A stretch of 17,559 nt of DNA from Syntrophaceae bacterium UBA6109 (GTDB lineage: Bacteria > Desulfobacterota > Syntrophia > Syntrophales > UBA6109): positions 83,038-100,596 of the forward strand of contig DIWJ01000085.1 of NCBI GenBank assembly GCA_002428445.1, in the 5' to 3' direction. Made by a program: the position numbers and the translations under genes. Positions 6,481 through 13,703 of the stretch are shown in pieces; within the stretch, counting starts at the first letter, position 1; every line of letters begins with the position of its first letter. The notes under the pieces were generated by a model that was not told where the DNA came from, did not search any database, and worked only from the letters and a program-made list of their open reading frames with translations.

Positions 6481-7986
6481 GTGAAAACAAGAGTTCTGAA
6501 AGGCACCCTTCCCGACCCCGCCTCCCACCGTTGTCTCGTCGTTCCCATCTATGAAGGAGGGCCGCTCTCCGGGACGGCGCAGCGCACGGACCAATCGTCC
6601 GGGGGCTGGATCTCCGAAGTGCTGCGCAGCCGCGAATTCGAGGGCAAGCACCTTCAGCTCGAACTGCTGCACACGGGCAGTTCCGACTCGGGCCGGAGAG
6701 TGGTCCTGGTCGGCCTGGGAAAGCGCGGCGACTTCGACCTCGACCGCGTGCGTGGCGCCTATGCAAAGGCGGCACAGCTTCTTCGCTCGTCGAATGTCCT
6801 GTCGTTTTCGACAGCCCTCGACTTCGGCCCGCATTCCGCGTCCATCGGGGACCTCACCGAAGCAGCCGTGGAAGGGGCGATCCTGGGCAGTTACCAGTTC
6901 ACACCGTACAAGACGGTGCACAAGGAGGAAATCCGCCATCTCCGCGAGATGACGATCGTCGTGGAAAGCCTGCAGATCCCCGCCGTTCGAACGGCGGCGG
7001 CGAACGCCGAGATCCTCTGCCGCGCCGTTTCCCTCGCCCGGGACATGGTATCGTCGCCGGCCAATGAGATGACGCCCAGCGACATGGCCGAGCGTGCGGT
7101 TCTTGCGGCCAAGGGAAGGCCGATCGCCGTCAAGGTGTTCAACGAGCAGAAAATGGAAAAGCTCGGCATGAACGCCCTTCTGGGCGTTGCCTGCGGGAGC
7201 AAACAACCTCCCCGTTTCATCATCCTCGAATACCGGGGCGGCAGGAAGAACGACAAGCCTCTCGTCCTGGTCGGCAAGGGCCTTACCTTTGACAGCGGCG
7301 GCATCTCTCTGAAGCCGGCCGAGAAGATGGACGAGATGAAATCGGATATGTCCGGCGGCGCCGCCGTCATCTGCGCGGTTATGGCCGCCGCCGATCTGAA
7401 GCTGCCGGTGAACCTCGTCGGCCTCGTCCCGGCTACCGAGAACATGCCCAGCGGGCGTGCCCTGAAGCCCGGCGACATCCTGAAATCCCTCTCCGGCCAG
7501 ACGATCGAGGTCGTGAATACCGACGCGGAGGGAAGACTGATCCTGGCCGACGCCTTGACGTACGCCGGGCGGTACAAACCGGCAGCCATCATCGACCTGG
7601 CCACCTTGACCGGCGCCTGCGTCGTCGCCCTCGGCGACCATGTCGCCGGCCTGCTGGGAACGGATGACGCCCTCAAGGGAAGGATCCGCAAGGCAGCCGA
7701 GTTCACGGGAGAGAAGGTCTGGGAACTTCCGTTATGGGACGAGTATGACGAACAGATCAAGAGCGACATCGCCGACGTCAAGAACGCCGGCGGCCGATCC
7801 GCCGGCACGATCACGGCAGCCGCTTTCCTGAGGAAATTTGTCGGCGACTTCCCCTGGGCGCATCTCGACATCGCCGGCCCTGCCTGGCTGGGCAAGGACA
7901 GGCCCTATATCCCCAAGGGGGCTTCGGGCGTGGGTGTCCGGCTGCTGATTCGGCTGCTGCGGACGTGGAACGGAGCGGCCTGCTGA
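6481..7986 (+). CDS. pepA: Leucyl aminopeptidase (M17, PepA)
   Basis: 501 residues, nearly the same length as the E. coli enzyme. The GTG start at 6481 has AAAAGGAG 6 nt upstream. The C-terminal catalytic domain carries LVGKGLTFDSGGISLKP and the family signature NTDAEGRL (346-353). Expected metal ligands are K266, D271, D289, D348 and E350; catalytic K278 and R352 are also present, all four residues below E. coli numbering. The enzyme is a hexameric cytosolic exopeptidase with two metal ions that removes N-terminal residues; in E. coli PepA is also a DNA-binding accessory factor. The gene stands alone, divergent from the pilins and convergent with the amidase operon. Confidence 0.97.
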   Translation: MKTRVLKGTLPDPASHRCLVVPIYEGGPLSGTAQRTDQSSGGWISEVLRSREFEGKHLQLELLHTGSSDSGRRVVLVGLGKRGDFDLDRVRGAYAKAAQLLRSSNVLSFSTALDFGPHSASIGDLTEAAVEGAILGSYQFTPYKTVHKEEIRHLREMTIVVESLQIPAVRTAAANAEILCRAVSLARDMVSSPANEMTPSDMAERAVLAAKGRPIAVKVFNEQKMEKLGMNALLGVACGSKQPPRFIILEYRGGRKNDKPLVLVGKGLTFDSGGISLKPAEKMDEMKSDMSGGAAVICAVMAAADLKLPVNLVGLVPATENMPSGRALKPGDILKSLSGQTIEVVNTDAEGRLILADALTYAGRYKPAAIIDLATLTGACVVALGDHVAGLLGTDDALKGRIRKAAEFTGEKVWELPLWDEYDEQIKSDIADVKNAGGRSAGTITAAAFLRKFVGDFPWAHLDIAGPAWLGKDRPYIPKGASGVGVRLLIRLLRTWNGAAC

Positions 7987-8003
7987 GAAGAATTCCGCGA
8001 ATT

Positions 8004-8471
8004 TCAGAACTCGATGCGGAGATTGACCTGCGGCTCGAAGATCTTTCCCATCGTCTCCAGGGAATCCCGATAGGACTGCGTCTGGAGCGACGATGACAGG
8101 GAACGGAACTTTTCCAGGGCGCGCTCCTCCTCTCCCCGCCGCGAGGGATCGATCCTGGGTTCCGTGTTCATGGCGCGGGAAAAGGTGAAGCTCAGATACG
8201 GCATCAGGGTTCCTCTGTTGCCGTTCTTCCTCTCCCCGGCCGGCGCCGCCGCCGGTTCATCAAGGCCCGTCAAGAAGGATTCGCGCGATTCGCCGCCGAC
8301 GGTGAGAGAATAGGATTCCGGCGAAAGAGACGGCACGCCCGGCGCGAGCTCGGCCAGGACATGGAAAGGACCGCCTTCTGTAGAGCCGCCGTTGGCGGCC
8401 GCGGACAGTCCGGTCCGGCAGAACAGCGGGAAGATCAAAACCAGGAAAAGGATGCTTCGGTACAGACGCAC
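8004..8471 (-). CDS. Small secreted protein of unknown function
   Basis: 155 residues from GTG 8471, with AAGGAGAGG upstream. Residues 1-~24 are a signal peptide (RSILFLVLIFPLFCRTGLSAAA). The rest is low in recognisable motifs: a Pro/Ser/Gly-rich first half, then LMPYLSFTFSRAMNTEPRIDP, an acidic helix and a terminal SLETMGKIFEPQVNLRIEF. The alternating hydrophobic end with a final Phe recalls envelope proteins, but that is weak. It starts 12 nt after the amidase stop and is probably cotranscribed with it, which hints at an envelope role. I do not recognise the family. Confidence 0.7.
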   Translation of the reverse strand: MRLYRSILFLVLIFPLFCRTGLSAAANGGSTEGGPFHVLAELAPGVPSLSPESYSLTVGGESRESFLTGLDEPAAAPAGERKNGNRGTLMPYLSFTFSRAMNTEPRIDPSRRGEEERALEKFRSLSSSLQTQSYRDSLETMGKIFEPQVNLRIEF

Positions 8472-8483
8472 GGATCCCTCTCC

Positions 8484-10289
8484 TTAAGAACGGACGGCGC
8501 CGCGGGAAGGAACCCTGATCGTCTGCTGAACCATCAGGGCATCGGATCGTTTCATGCCGTTCAAGGCGCGAATCTCTTTTACCGTCGTGCCGTATTTCTT
8601 GGCGATCGACGCAAGACTCTCCCCTTTTCGGACCTTATGATATGAATAAGCGGCTGTCTTCATCTTTGCCGCCTTATCCCCGACCGGAGCGGGACGGGGG
8701 GAGCTTCCTCCCGGAGCGACTTCTTCTCCCGAAAGCGGGATCTTCAGCTTGCGGTGGATGTAGAGAGGCCGCCGCGGGTCGATGCGGTTCCTCTCGGCGA
8801 TTTGCGCCACGCTGACTCCGTAACGAAGGGCGATTTTTTCGAGGGAATCCCCTCTCTTGACGACGTAGATCTCGAAAGTCTTGCCGGCGCCGCCCGGTTT
8901 TCCCCCGGCCGTCAAAGGCTTTGCCCCCGCGTCCGCCTTCGTCTTGGGTCCGGTTCTGCCGTTCTTCCGCATACCGCCTGCATCGGCTGCCGCCGCTGTT
9001 TCCGGACGTGCGGTATCGACGGCCGGACCAGGTTCGACCGCGTTCGACGGCTCCGGTCTGGGCGCCTCCGGGGAATGTGCCGCTTTGGCGGTCTCCTGGG
9101 GAATCGGTGCCCGGGCCTGCACCGCGGGCGCCTCGGCCGTCTCCGGCGGCAGGAATTCCTCGATGGCTGATGCCAGGGCCTGCGCCAGCTTTCGCTGATG
9201 ACGCTTGCTCCGGAGCAGCTTTTCTTCGTCGGGGTTGGATATGAATGCGATCTCAACCAGCGCGGAGGGGATTTCCGGCAGTTTCAGCACAAGGAACGGC
9301 GCCTCCTGGATGCGGCGGAACTTCACGTTCCCGACGTCGTCCAGGTGCTGGAGAAGAATCTGCCCGTAGCTCTTCGAGCGGTTGATGGAATTCGTCTGAA
9401 ACATGTTGAGCACGATCGGATCGGATTCGTATGCGCTCTCCCCCGCAGGGGAGCCGCCGATGACGTCGGCAAGGTTTTCGTCCTTCGCCAGCAGGCGGGC
9501 CGCCTCGCTGCTTGCGCCCCGCAGCGAGAGCGTATAGACGGAACTTCCTCTGACGCGGCGGCTGCGCGAGGCATCCGCGTGGATGCTGACGAAGAGATCC
9601 GCATTGTTGTCCCGGGCGGTCTGCATGCGTTTTCTGAACGAGACGTAGTAATCTCCGTCGCGCGTCAGGAGGGCGCGATATCCCGGCTTCTTGTTCAGAT
9701 TTTCCCGCGTCATCTTCGCGATGCTGAGGACCACGTCCTTTTCCTGCGTGCCGCCGCGGCCGACGGCCCCGGGCGCCTCGCCCCCGTGTCCGGGATCGAG
9801 GACGATGATTCTCCTTCTGGCCGGCGCCGCGGCCGGCTCGGGCTCGACAGCTTCCTTCTTTGCCGCCTCCGGCAGGAGGATATCGACAACCAAGCGATGG
9901 GGCTTGTCCTGGATTCGGCTCAGGGAGAAGATGTTGGCGCCCGTGTGCCCGGAAAGCTCCAGTTCGATGGTCAGCTGGTTTTCAGCAGTATTCAAAAGGA
10001 TGTTCCGGATCCCGGGTTTGTCGATGGCCATGACGCCGGGAAGCGTCGTCGACAGAGACGCATCGCGGATGACAATCCGCAGTTTCGCCTCTTCCCTCTC
10101 CACGGTGTAGGACGGCTCTTCGGTGGCATCGAATACGACACGGGTATGGTCGGGAGCCGCCCAGTGGCGGACATTGAAGATCTCGGTACCGGCTGAGGCG
10201 GGAAATGCCCCGAGCAGCAACAGCAGGAGGATGCCTCCTGCGAGGGAAATACCGCGCCATCGTTCAAGAAATCCGTTTATCGCTTGCAT
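8484..10289 (-). CDS. N-acetylmuramoyl-L-alanine amidase (AMIN + amidase_3 + two LysM)
   Basis: 601 residues. Signal peptide 1-33 (LLLLLLGAFPASA). An AMIN domain (~37-137) is involved in envelope or septal targeting in AmiC-type enzymes. The amidase_3 domain (~160-380) has zinc ligands H168 (LDPGHGG), E183 (QEKD) and H237 (SIHADAS), with catalytic E346 (SALVEIAFISN). A Pro/Ala/Glu-rich linker (~380-470) leads to LysM 1 (~473-518) and LysM 2 (~549-594), which bind peptidoglycan. The enzyme cleaves the amide between MurNAc and L-Ala, typically for daughter-cell separation. The two C-terminal LysM repeats are an addition to the E. coli AmiC plan. No strong Shine-Dalgarno precedes the ATG at 10289. 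The small secreted protein follows in the same operon. Confidence 0.95.
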   Translation of the reverse strand: MQAINGFLERWRGISLAGGILLLLLLGAFPASAGTEIFNVRHWAAPDHTRVVFDATEEPSYTVEREEAKLRIVIRDASLSTTLPGVMAIDKPGIRNILLNTAENQLTIELELSGHTGANIFSLSRIQDKPHRLVVDILLPEAAKKEAVEPEPAAAPARRRIIVLDPGHGGEAPGAVGRGGTQEKDVVLSIAKMTRENLNKKPGYRALLTRDGDYYVSFRKRMQTARDNNADLFVSIHADASRSRRVRGSSVYTLSLRGASSEAARLLAKDENLADVIGGSPAGESAYESDPIVLNMFQTNSINRSKSYGQILLQHLDDVGNVKFRRIQEAPFLVLKLPEIPSALVEIAFISNPDEEKLLRSKRHQRKLAQALASAIEEFLPPETAEAPAVQARAPIPQETAKAAHSPEAPRPEPSNAVEPGPAVDTARPETAAAADAGGMRKNGRTGPKTKADAGAKPLTAGGKPGGAGKTFEIYVVKRGDSLEKIALRYGVSVAQIAERNRIDPRRPLYIHRKLKIPLSGEEVAPGGSSPRPAPVGDKAAKMKTAAYSYHKVRKGESLASIAKKYGTTVKEIRALNGMKRSDALMVQQTIRVPSRGAVRS

Positions 10290-10300
10290 AAGACGCCCGT

Positions 10301-10329
10301 ACTCTAGCAGATCGTTTCCGCCGATTCAA
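10301..10329 (-). promoter_or_regulatory. Candidate promoter for the amidase operon
   Basis: On the minus strand, TTGAAT (10329-10324) and TAGAGT (10306-10301) are separated by 17 bp, each matching 4 of 6 consensus bases. A start site about 7 nt beyond the -10 would leave only ~5 nt before the ATG at 10289. That would agree with the missing Shine-Dalgarno site, but it is speculative. Confidence 0.35.
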
Positions 10330-10416
10330 TCAACAGTTGAATCCGGACTTGAAAAGATATTGACATCCTCCTTTTCAAATGACATGAATCGCCATGACTT
10401 TCGTGAGCCGCCTGAG

Positions 10417-11310
10417 ATGAAGATACGAGACCTGTTCGTCCGAAAAACCCCGACACTCTCCTTCGAGGTCTTTCCCCCCGCCCGGGAAGGCAACCTGGAG
10501 AGCCTGTACGAAACCATCCGGGAGCTGGGCGATTGGAAGCCGGACTTCATTTCCGTCACCTACGGCGCCGGCGGCAGCACGCGCGACAAGACGATCGAGA
10601 TCGCCTCGAAGGTCAAGAAGGATTTCCATCACGAGGTGCTGGCCCACCTGACCTGCGTGCAGTCCACCCGGGACGACATCGCCGGAATCCTCGATGCGCT
10701 GAAAAACGAAACCATCGGGAACATCCTTGCCCTGCGCGGCGATCCTCCGGACGGTACGGGGGCTTTCCGCCGTGTCGAGGGCGGTTTCGGGTACGCGAAC
10801 GAGCTGGTGGAATTCATCCGGTCCAGGGGCGACTTCTGCGTGGGTGTGGCCGGCTATCCCGAGGGCCATTGCGAAGCCCCCTCCCTGGAAGTCGACATCC
10901 GCAACCTGAAAAAGAAAATCGACGCCGGCGCGGACTTCATCATCACACAGCTGTTTTTCGACAACGACGACTTCTATCGCTTCCGCGAGAGGTCGCTGAA
11001 AAACGGCATCCGCGTTCCCCTCATCCCCGGAATCTTCCCGATTCTTAACTACAAACAGAGCCAGCGGATCGGTTCCCTGTGCGCGCCGAAACTTCCCTCC
11101 GCACTGCGGGAGAAGATCGAGAAGTACCGTGACAAGCCGGAAGAGATCGAGAAATACGGAATCGAACATGCCGCCCGGCAGTCGGAGCACCTGCTCCGGA
11201 ACGAAGCCGCCGGCATTCATATCTACAGCATGAACCGCAGCGGTCCGGTCCGCCGGATTCTCGCCGAACTCCCGTTCGACCCGGCGCGCCGGAAGAGCAA
11301 AAAGGATTGA
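10417..11310 (+). CDS. metF: 5,10-methylenetetrahydrofolate reductase (MetF)
   Basis: 297 residues from ATG 10417, matching the E. coli length (296). An in-frame ATG at 10384 would add 11 residues atypical of the family. LSFE17VFPP holds the catalytic Glu (E28 in E. coli). DFISVTYGAGGSTRDKT and the RGD109PP loop (D120 in E. coli) line the FAD/folate site. ITQLFFDNDDFYRF and PLIPGIFPILNYKQ are further family motifs. The enzyme reduces methylene-THF to methyl-THF for methionine synthesis or, in acetogens and syntrophs, for the methyl branch of the Wood-Ljungdahl pathway. No metV partner is next to it, so the methionine role cannot be separated from the C1 role. A TTGACA at 10360-10365 may be its -35, but no good -10 follows. 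Confidence 0.95.
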   Translation: MKIRDLFVRKTPTLSFEVFPPAREGNLESLYETIRELGDWKPDFISVTYGAGGSTRDKTIEIASKVKKDFHHEVLAHLTCVQSTRDDIAGILDALKNETIGNILALRGDPPDGTGAFRRVEGGFGYANELVEFIRSRGDFCVGVAGYPEGHCEAPSLEVDIRNLKKKIDAGADFIITQLFFDNDDFYRFRERSLKNGIRVPLIPGIFPILNYKQSQRIGSLCAPKLPSALREKIEKYRDKPEEIEKYGIEHAARQSEHLLRNEAAGIHIYSMNRSGPVRRILAELPFDPARRKSKKD

Positions 11311-11396
11311 TTATTCCGCCGGGCCGTTGTATGAAATCCGCGCTTGGTGAAATCGGACATATGCTCCGGAATCCGCTGCGAAGCAGGCTTCAAAGT

Positions 11397-11435
11397 GGGC
11401 GATTAGCTCAGAAGGATAGAGCGTTGGTCTCCGGA
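11397..11435 (+). pseudogene. 5' half of tRNA-Arg(CCG), cut in the anticodon loop
   Basis: The segment fits tRNA numbering exactly: acceptor strand GGGCGAT (11397-11403), TA, D stem GCTC/GAGC around AGAAGGATA, G26, anticodon 5' stem TTGGT (11424-11428) and loop CTCCGGA (11429-11435) with anticodon CCG. What follows (TGCGATCC) cannot pair with TTGGT. No T arm, 3' acceptor strand or CCA is found downstream in the window. This is a broken tRNA gene. tRNA anticodon loops are common integration sites, and accessory genes begin just after it. Confidence 0.8.
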
Positions 11436-11445
11436 TGCGATCCGG
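11431..11445. repeat. Palindrome at the tRNA break: possible attachment site
   Basis: CCGGAT (11431-11436), GCG, ATCCGG (11440-11445) is a perfect 6-bp inverted repeat with a 3-nt centre, starting inside the tRNA anticodon loop. Short inverted arms around a central spacer are typical of tyrosine recombinase core sites. No second copy of the full 15 bp was found in the window; only CTCCGGAT recurs, at 16559. Confidence 0.4.
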
Positions 11446-11751
11446 GCTGACGCTCTTTCTGTTTGAAATTGCTTACAAATTACCGATTTTATTGCAAATC
11501 CCCTCCCCTTCTCTTGTCACAAATCATCACAGAAAAACACAGAAAAGCGGCCTTTTCGCCTGCGGAGTCACACGGATTTTCACACTACCCTTGGACTCAC
11601 AATCCAGAGGGAGGAGAAGAAGAAAATAAACATTTCCCTTGATGCTGCCGATATGCATAGCCGTGGTGGGGTGTCGATTCCCCTTGACAAGCGGTCAAGG
11701 ACTGATTTACAAGTCAATCAAAAAGCAACCCGTTTTTGTTGGTGGCGTGAA
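11436..11751. other. Non-coding left flank of the accessory region
   Basis: About 315 nt between the tRNA fragment and the first accessory gene. Composition is mixed and more AT-rich than the backbone. I see no credible gene. The only notable element is the promoter/palindrome at 11682-11713. Confidence 0.4.
11682..11713 (+). promoter_or_regulatory. Candidate promoter covered by a palindromic operator
   Basis: CCTTGAC (11682-11688) and GTCAAGG (11694-11700) form a perfect 7-bp inverted repeat with a 5-nt spacer. The left arm contains the TTGACA -35 (11684-11689). TACAAG (11708-11713) is a possible -10 at 18 bp. Overlap of the -35 with a palindrome is the usual layout for repressor control. 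It sits ~40 nt upstream of the 72-aa gene. Confidence 0.45.
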
Positions 11752-11970
11752 ATGAGCAGGACATTTTTTTTATTTGCGAGACCAAGTTTGATCGGAGGCG
11801 CAGCGCGGCTTTTTGATCTTGCCGGGACATTGAACACCTACAATGTGTCCGCGACAGGAGATCTAGCGGATACTCGTGCATTTCTTGAGGATTGGAAAGC
11901 CATCGGTGACGACATGAGGGCCGTTCTTGCGGCTTATAAAAAAGAGCAAGAATGCAGGGCAAATGGCTAG
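11752..11970 (+). CDS. 72-aa protein upstream of DUF2335 gene
   Basis: 72 residues from ATG 11752; the frame is open further upstream, but the N-terminus MSRTFFLFARPSLIGGAARLFDLAGTLNTYN looks like a natural start. The rest, ATGDLADTRAFLEDWKAIGDDMRAVLAAYKKEQ, is helical and acidic. It has no signal peptide and no catalytic motif. It overlaps the next gene by 8 nt, so the two are translationally coupled and probably work together. I recall small proteins of this kind next to DUF2335 genes in other bacteria, but could not check. Ribosome site is weak (GGTGG). Confidence 0.65.
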   Translation: MSRTFFLFARPSLIGGAARLFDLAGTLNTYNVSATGDLADTRAFLEDWKAIGDDMRAVLAAYKKEQECRANG

Positions 11971-12394
11971 AAGAGGGAAAAAGGGAAATCGCAGCCCGAT
12001 GATCCCAGGAGCCCCACGAAATTCGTCTATTACAAAAATACAAGCCGCATCCTTCCAAGGTCCACTCCCTCCCCCACAAATTCTCAGCCACTACGATGAA
12101 ATAGTCCCCGGATCAGCCGAGAGAATTATTTCTCTTTGGGAACGCCAAGTGCAGCATCGGCAAGAACTCGAAAAGAAGGCCATAGGCTCAGACATAAGGC
12201 AAAGTTATTTTGGGGCAGCTCTCGGGTTCATCATAGCAATAGCAGCCATAGGCGCCGGCACATTCTTGGCTTATAATGGTCAACCAACGGAGGGTCTTGC
12301 TGCTATTATAACTGCCCTTGTAGGACTTGTCGGTGTGTACGGCTGGGGCAGCTATCAGCGTCGGAAAGAAAGAAGCCAAAAAGTTAATCAATGA
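11963..12394 (+). CDS. DUF2335 family predicted membrane protein
   Basis: 143 residues from ATG 11963 (MARRGKKG). The motif GPLPPPQILSHYDEIVPGSAERIISLWERQVQHRQELE (~44-81) is the DUF2335 hallmark. It is followed by two membrane helices, SYFGAALGFIIAIAAIGAGTFLAYNG and GLAAIITALVGLVGVYGWGSY, and a basic tail RRKERSQK. The function of DUF2335 is not known; members occur in mobile regions and phage-like islands. Coupled to the upstream 72-aa gene and followed at once by a strong terminator, so the pair is a self-contained cassette. A toxin-antitoxin or defence role is possible but not shown. Confidence 0.8.
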   Translation: MARRGKKGNRSPMIPGAPRNSSITKIQAASFQGPLPPPQILSHYDEIVPGSAERIISLWERQVQHRQELEKKAIGSDIRQSYFGAALGFIIAIAAIGAGTFLAYNGQPTEGLAAIITALVGLVGVYGWGSYQRRKERSQKVNQ

Positions 12395-12417
12395 TTTCTC
12401 GCCGCCTTCCCCCCCCT

Positions 12418-12438
12418 ACCCGCTTCGGCGGGTTTTTT
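12418..12438 (+). terminator. Rho-independent terminator after DUF2335 gene
   Basis: ACCCGC (12418-12423), TTCG tetraloop, GCGGGT (12428-12433), then a T6 run ending at 12438. It lies 24 nt after the stop codon. Confidence 0.92.
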
Positions 12439-12473
12439 GTGGCCCCTCATACTCGTCAATTTTCACAGTACCC

Positions 12474-12911
12474 CTATATTGGGATTTTATTGAATTCTAT
12501 TTGATCAACCTTCTCACAAAATAATGAAAGCGAATCATTAAAATATTGTCTTCTATTTTCACGCGCATGTGTCTCGACTCCATCGCGATTGAATTTATGT
12601 CTCAAAATCAGAGCTCTCCGATTCTTGTCGGTTTCACTTTGCTGATCTTCCAAAAACCACTTGACGAACCCAAGCTCTTTGGTCGCGCAAATATGGAATT
12701 CTATACAAACATGAAGATCAGCGAAACTGAATTTTACTGAGTTTTCCAATACTTGAATATCGCGGATCAAATTGAGGTCGAAATCCCCGGTTTCTTCAAC
12801 AATTTCCTTCTTGGCGAACTCAAGCCAATCCTTTGTTGCTGTAATCCACGTGCTGCGAGTATATGCAAGCCGTCTAAATTTTTCCGCATATTCAATAATC
12901 ACCCCACCCAT
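12474..12911 (-). CDS. 145-aa protein of unknown function
   Basis: ATG 12911 is preceded by AGGAGG at 8-nt spacing in an AT-rich leader, strong support for a real gene. The protein is soluble, with no signal or membrane helix: EYAEKFRRLAYTRSTWITATKDWLEFAKKEIVEETGDFDLNLIRDIQVLENSVKFSFADLHVCIEFHICATKELGFVKWFLEDQQ. This reads as a helix followed by an alternating beta region and a charged C-terminal helix. No family is recognised. It is transcribed away from the RHH regulator gene with a 151-nt shared control region. Its AT-rich codon use differs from the backbone, which suggests acquisition. Confidence 0.7.
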   Translation of the reverse strand: MGGVIIEYAEKFRRLAYTRSTWITATKDWLEFAKKEIVEETGDFDLNLIRDIQVLENSVKFSFADLHVCIEFHICATKELGFVKWFLEDQQSETDKNRRALILRHKFNRDGVETHARENRRQYFNDSLSLFCEKVDQIEFNKIPI

Positions 12912-12943
12912 AGTGCCACCTCCTTTTTTTTACTCAATTCGCA

Positions 12944-13034
12944 TTTATATCTATTCGATTTCACATCGAAATGCAAGTTTATCCAAAATTCTTGTATTTT
13001 CCATCTTGACATTTCTTACATTTGTATATATTGT
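12944..13034. promoter_or_regulatory. Divergent promoters sharing an inverted-repeat operator
   Basis: Plus strand: TTGACA (13006-13011) with TATATT (13027-13032, 15 bp) or TATTGT (13029-13034, 17 bp) drives the RHH gene. Minus strand: TATAAA (12949-12944) is a good -10 for the 145-aa gene, but its -35 is weak. Between them TTCGAT (12954-12959) and ATCGAA (12965-12970) form a perfect inverted repeat with a 5-nt spacer. The repeat covers the minus promoter spacer and lies upstream of the plus -35, so one bound regulator could control both genes. Confidence 0.6.
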
Positions 13035-13062
13035 ATGAGCCATCAAAGCGGAGGTTGAAGCT

Positions 13063-13374
13063 ATGGCTAGGAAATCGTTTCAAATCGTAATGAATGAAGA
13101 GATTCAGCGCAGAATTAAATCAAGGTCGAGCCTTCTTGGTATGAACATTGGTGATTTCATCGAAATGATGGTTTCTTCCTTGGAATCAAGGCTTCGCTAT
13201 GCCTACAGGGTCACAGGAAATAACCTTGACCCGGACCTCGATGAATTGCTTATCCGTAATATTTTGGCGGCGGATCAGACTGACGATCCAGCTGCCGAAT
13301 TGAACCGTAGTCTGCAGTCCATTAAAGAAGACGCAGAAGATACGGAGTGGACACCAGAAGTAAAACGTCCATAA
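13063..13374 (+). CDS. Ribbon-helix-helix DNA-binding regulator
   Basis: 103 residues from ATG 13063, with GGAGG 8 nt upstream. Residues ~4-42 fit an Arc/MetJ-type ribbon-helix-helix: strand KSFQIVMN, helix EEIQRRIKSRSSLLG, turn MN, helix IGDFIEMMVSSLESRL. The C-terminal ~55 residues are acidic (DPDLDELLIRN, then KEDAEDTEWTPE) and could bind a ligand or partner. It opens the phage-like block and faces the 145-aa gene across a shared operator, so it probably acts as the local repressor. A long hairpin terminator ends its transcript. Confidence 0.65.
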   Translation: MARKSFQIVMNEEIQRRIKSRSSLLGMNIGDFIEMMVSSLESRLRYAYRVTGNNLDPDLDELLIRNILAADQTDDPAAELNRSLQSIKEDAEDTEWTPEVKRP

Positions 13375-13427
13375 ATCAGAAAACAATGGGCTCTCCGGAA
13401 GGTCGGCCAACCTGACGGGGACGCAAG

Positions 13428-13487
13428 AAAAGAGAAAGCGGGCAGTGAAGGTGCCTTCACCATCTTCATTTGCCCGCTTTTTCTTTT
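13428..13487 (+). terminator. Long nested-hairpin terminator
   Basis: A stem of about 17 bp (13428-13444 with 13471-13487, core AAAGCGGGCA/TGCCCGCTTT, one G-T pair) ends in a T-rich strand. Inside its loop is a second perfect hairpin, GTGAAG-GTGC-CTTCAC (13445-13460). It separates the RHH gene from the replication operon and could terminate or attenuate read-through. Confidence 0.75.
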
Positions 13488-13505
13488 GCCCTGGAGTGAA
13501 ACGGA

Positions 13506-13703
13506 ATGACGATCTGGAACATCAAGAAGGCTGCCGAATACCTTGAACGAAGCCCCGGGGCGATCCGGAACCTGGTACTGCGGCGAAAGATACCCTTCCG
13601 CAAGGTGGGCGGCCGGCTGGTGTTCATCGAGGAAGAGATCCGGACGTGGATCGAGAAGGCGCCGGGCATGACCCTTGATGACTGCCTGAAGGGGGACCGC
13701 TGA
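13506..13703 (+). CDS. Excisionase-type helix-turn-helix protein
   Basis: 65 residues from ATG 13506 (GGAG at 13493-13496). The sequence TIWNIKKAAEYLERSPGAIRNLVLRRKIPFRKVGGRLVFIEEEIRTWIEK is the MerR-like HTH_17 (excisionase) fold: a helix-turn-helix on residues ~5-28, a wing on ~29-45 and a closing helix. Such proteins direct phage or ICE excision or act as small regulators. No integrase is present in the window, so the regulatory role may be the likelier one. Its TGA overlaps the next ATG (TGATG), so translation is coupled to the replication gene. Confidence 0.8.
   Translation: MTIWNIKKAAEYLERSPGAIRNLVLRRKIPFRKVGGRLVFIEEEIRTWIEKAPGMTLDDCLKGDR

Noticed and set aside
6448..7641. 397-codon open frame on the minus strand opposite pepA
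   Set aside because: It is antisense to a gene with all PepA catalytic residues, has a composition typical of the shadow of a GC-rich gene and shows no family motif.
9198..10196. 332-codon plus-strand frame opposite the amidase gene
   Set aside because: The minus strand encodes a complete amidase with signal peptide, zinc ligands and LysM repeats; the plus frame is its shadow.
10375..11220. 281-codon minus-strand frame opposite metF
   Set aside because: Shadow of metF, whose catalytic motifs are intact.
11585..11610. Anticodon-arm-like hairpin (TTGGA, loop CTCACAA, TCCAG)
   Set aside because: There are no D arm, T arm or acceptor strands at the right distances, so it is a chance match and not a tRNA.
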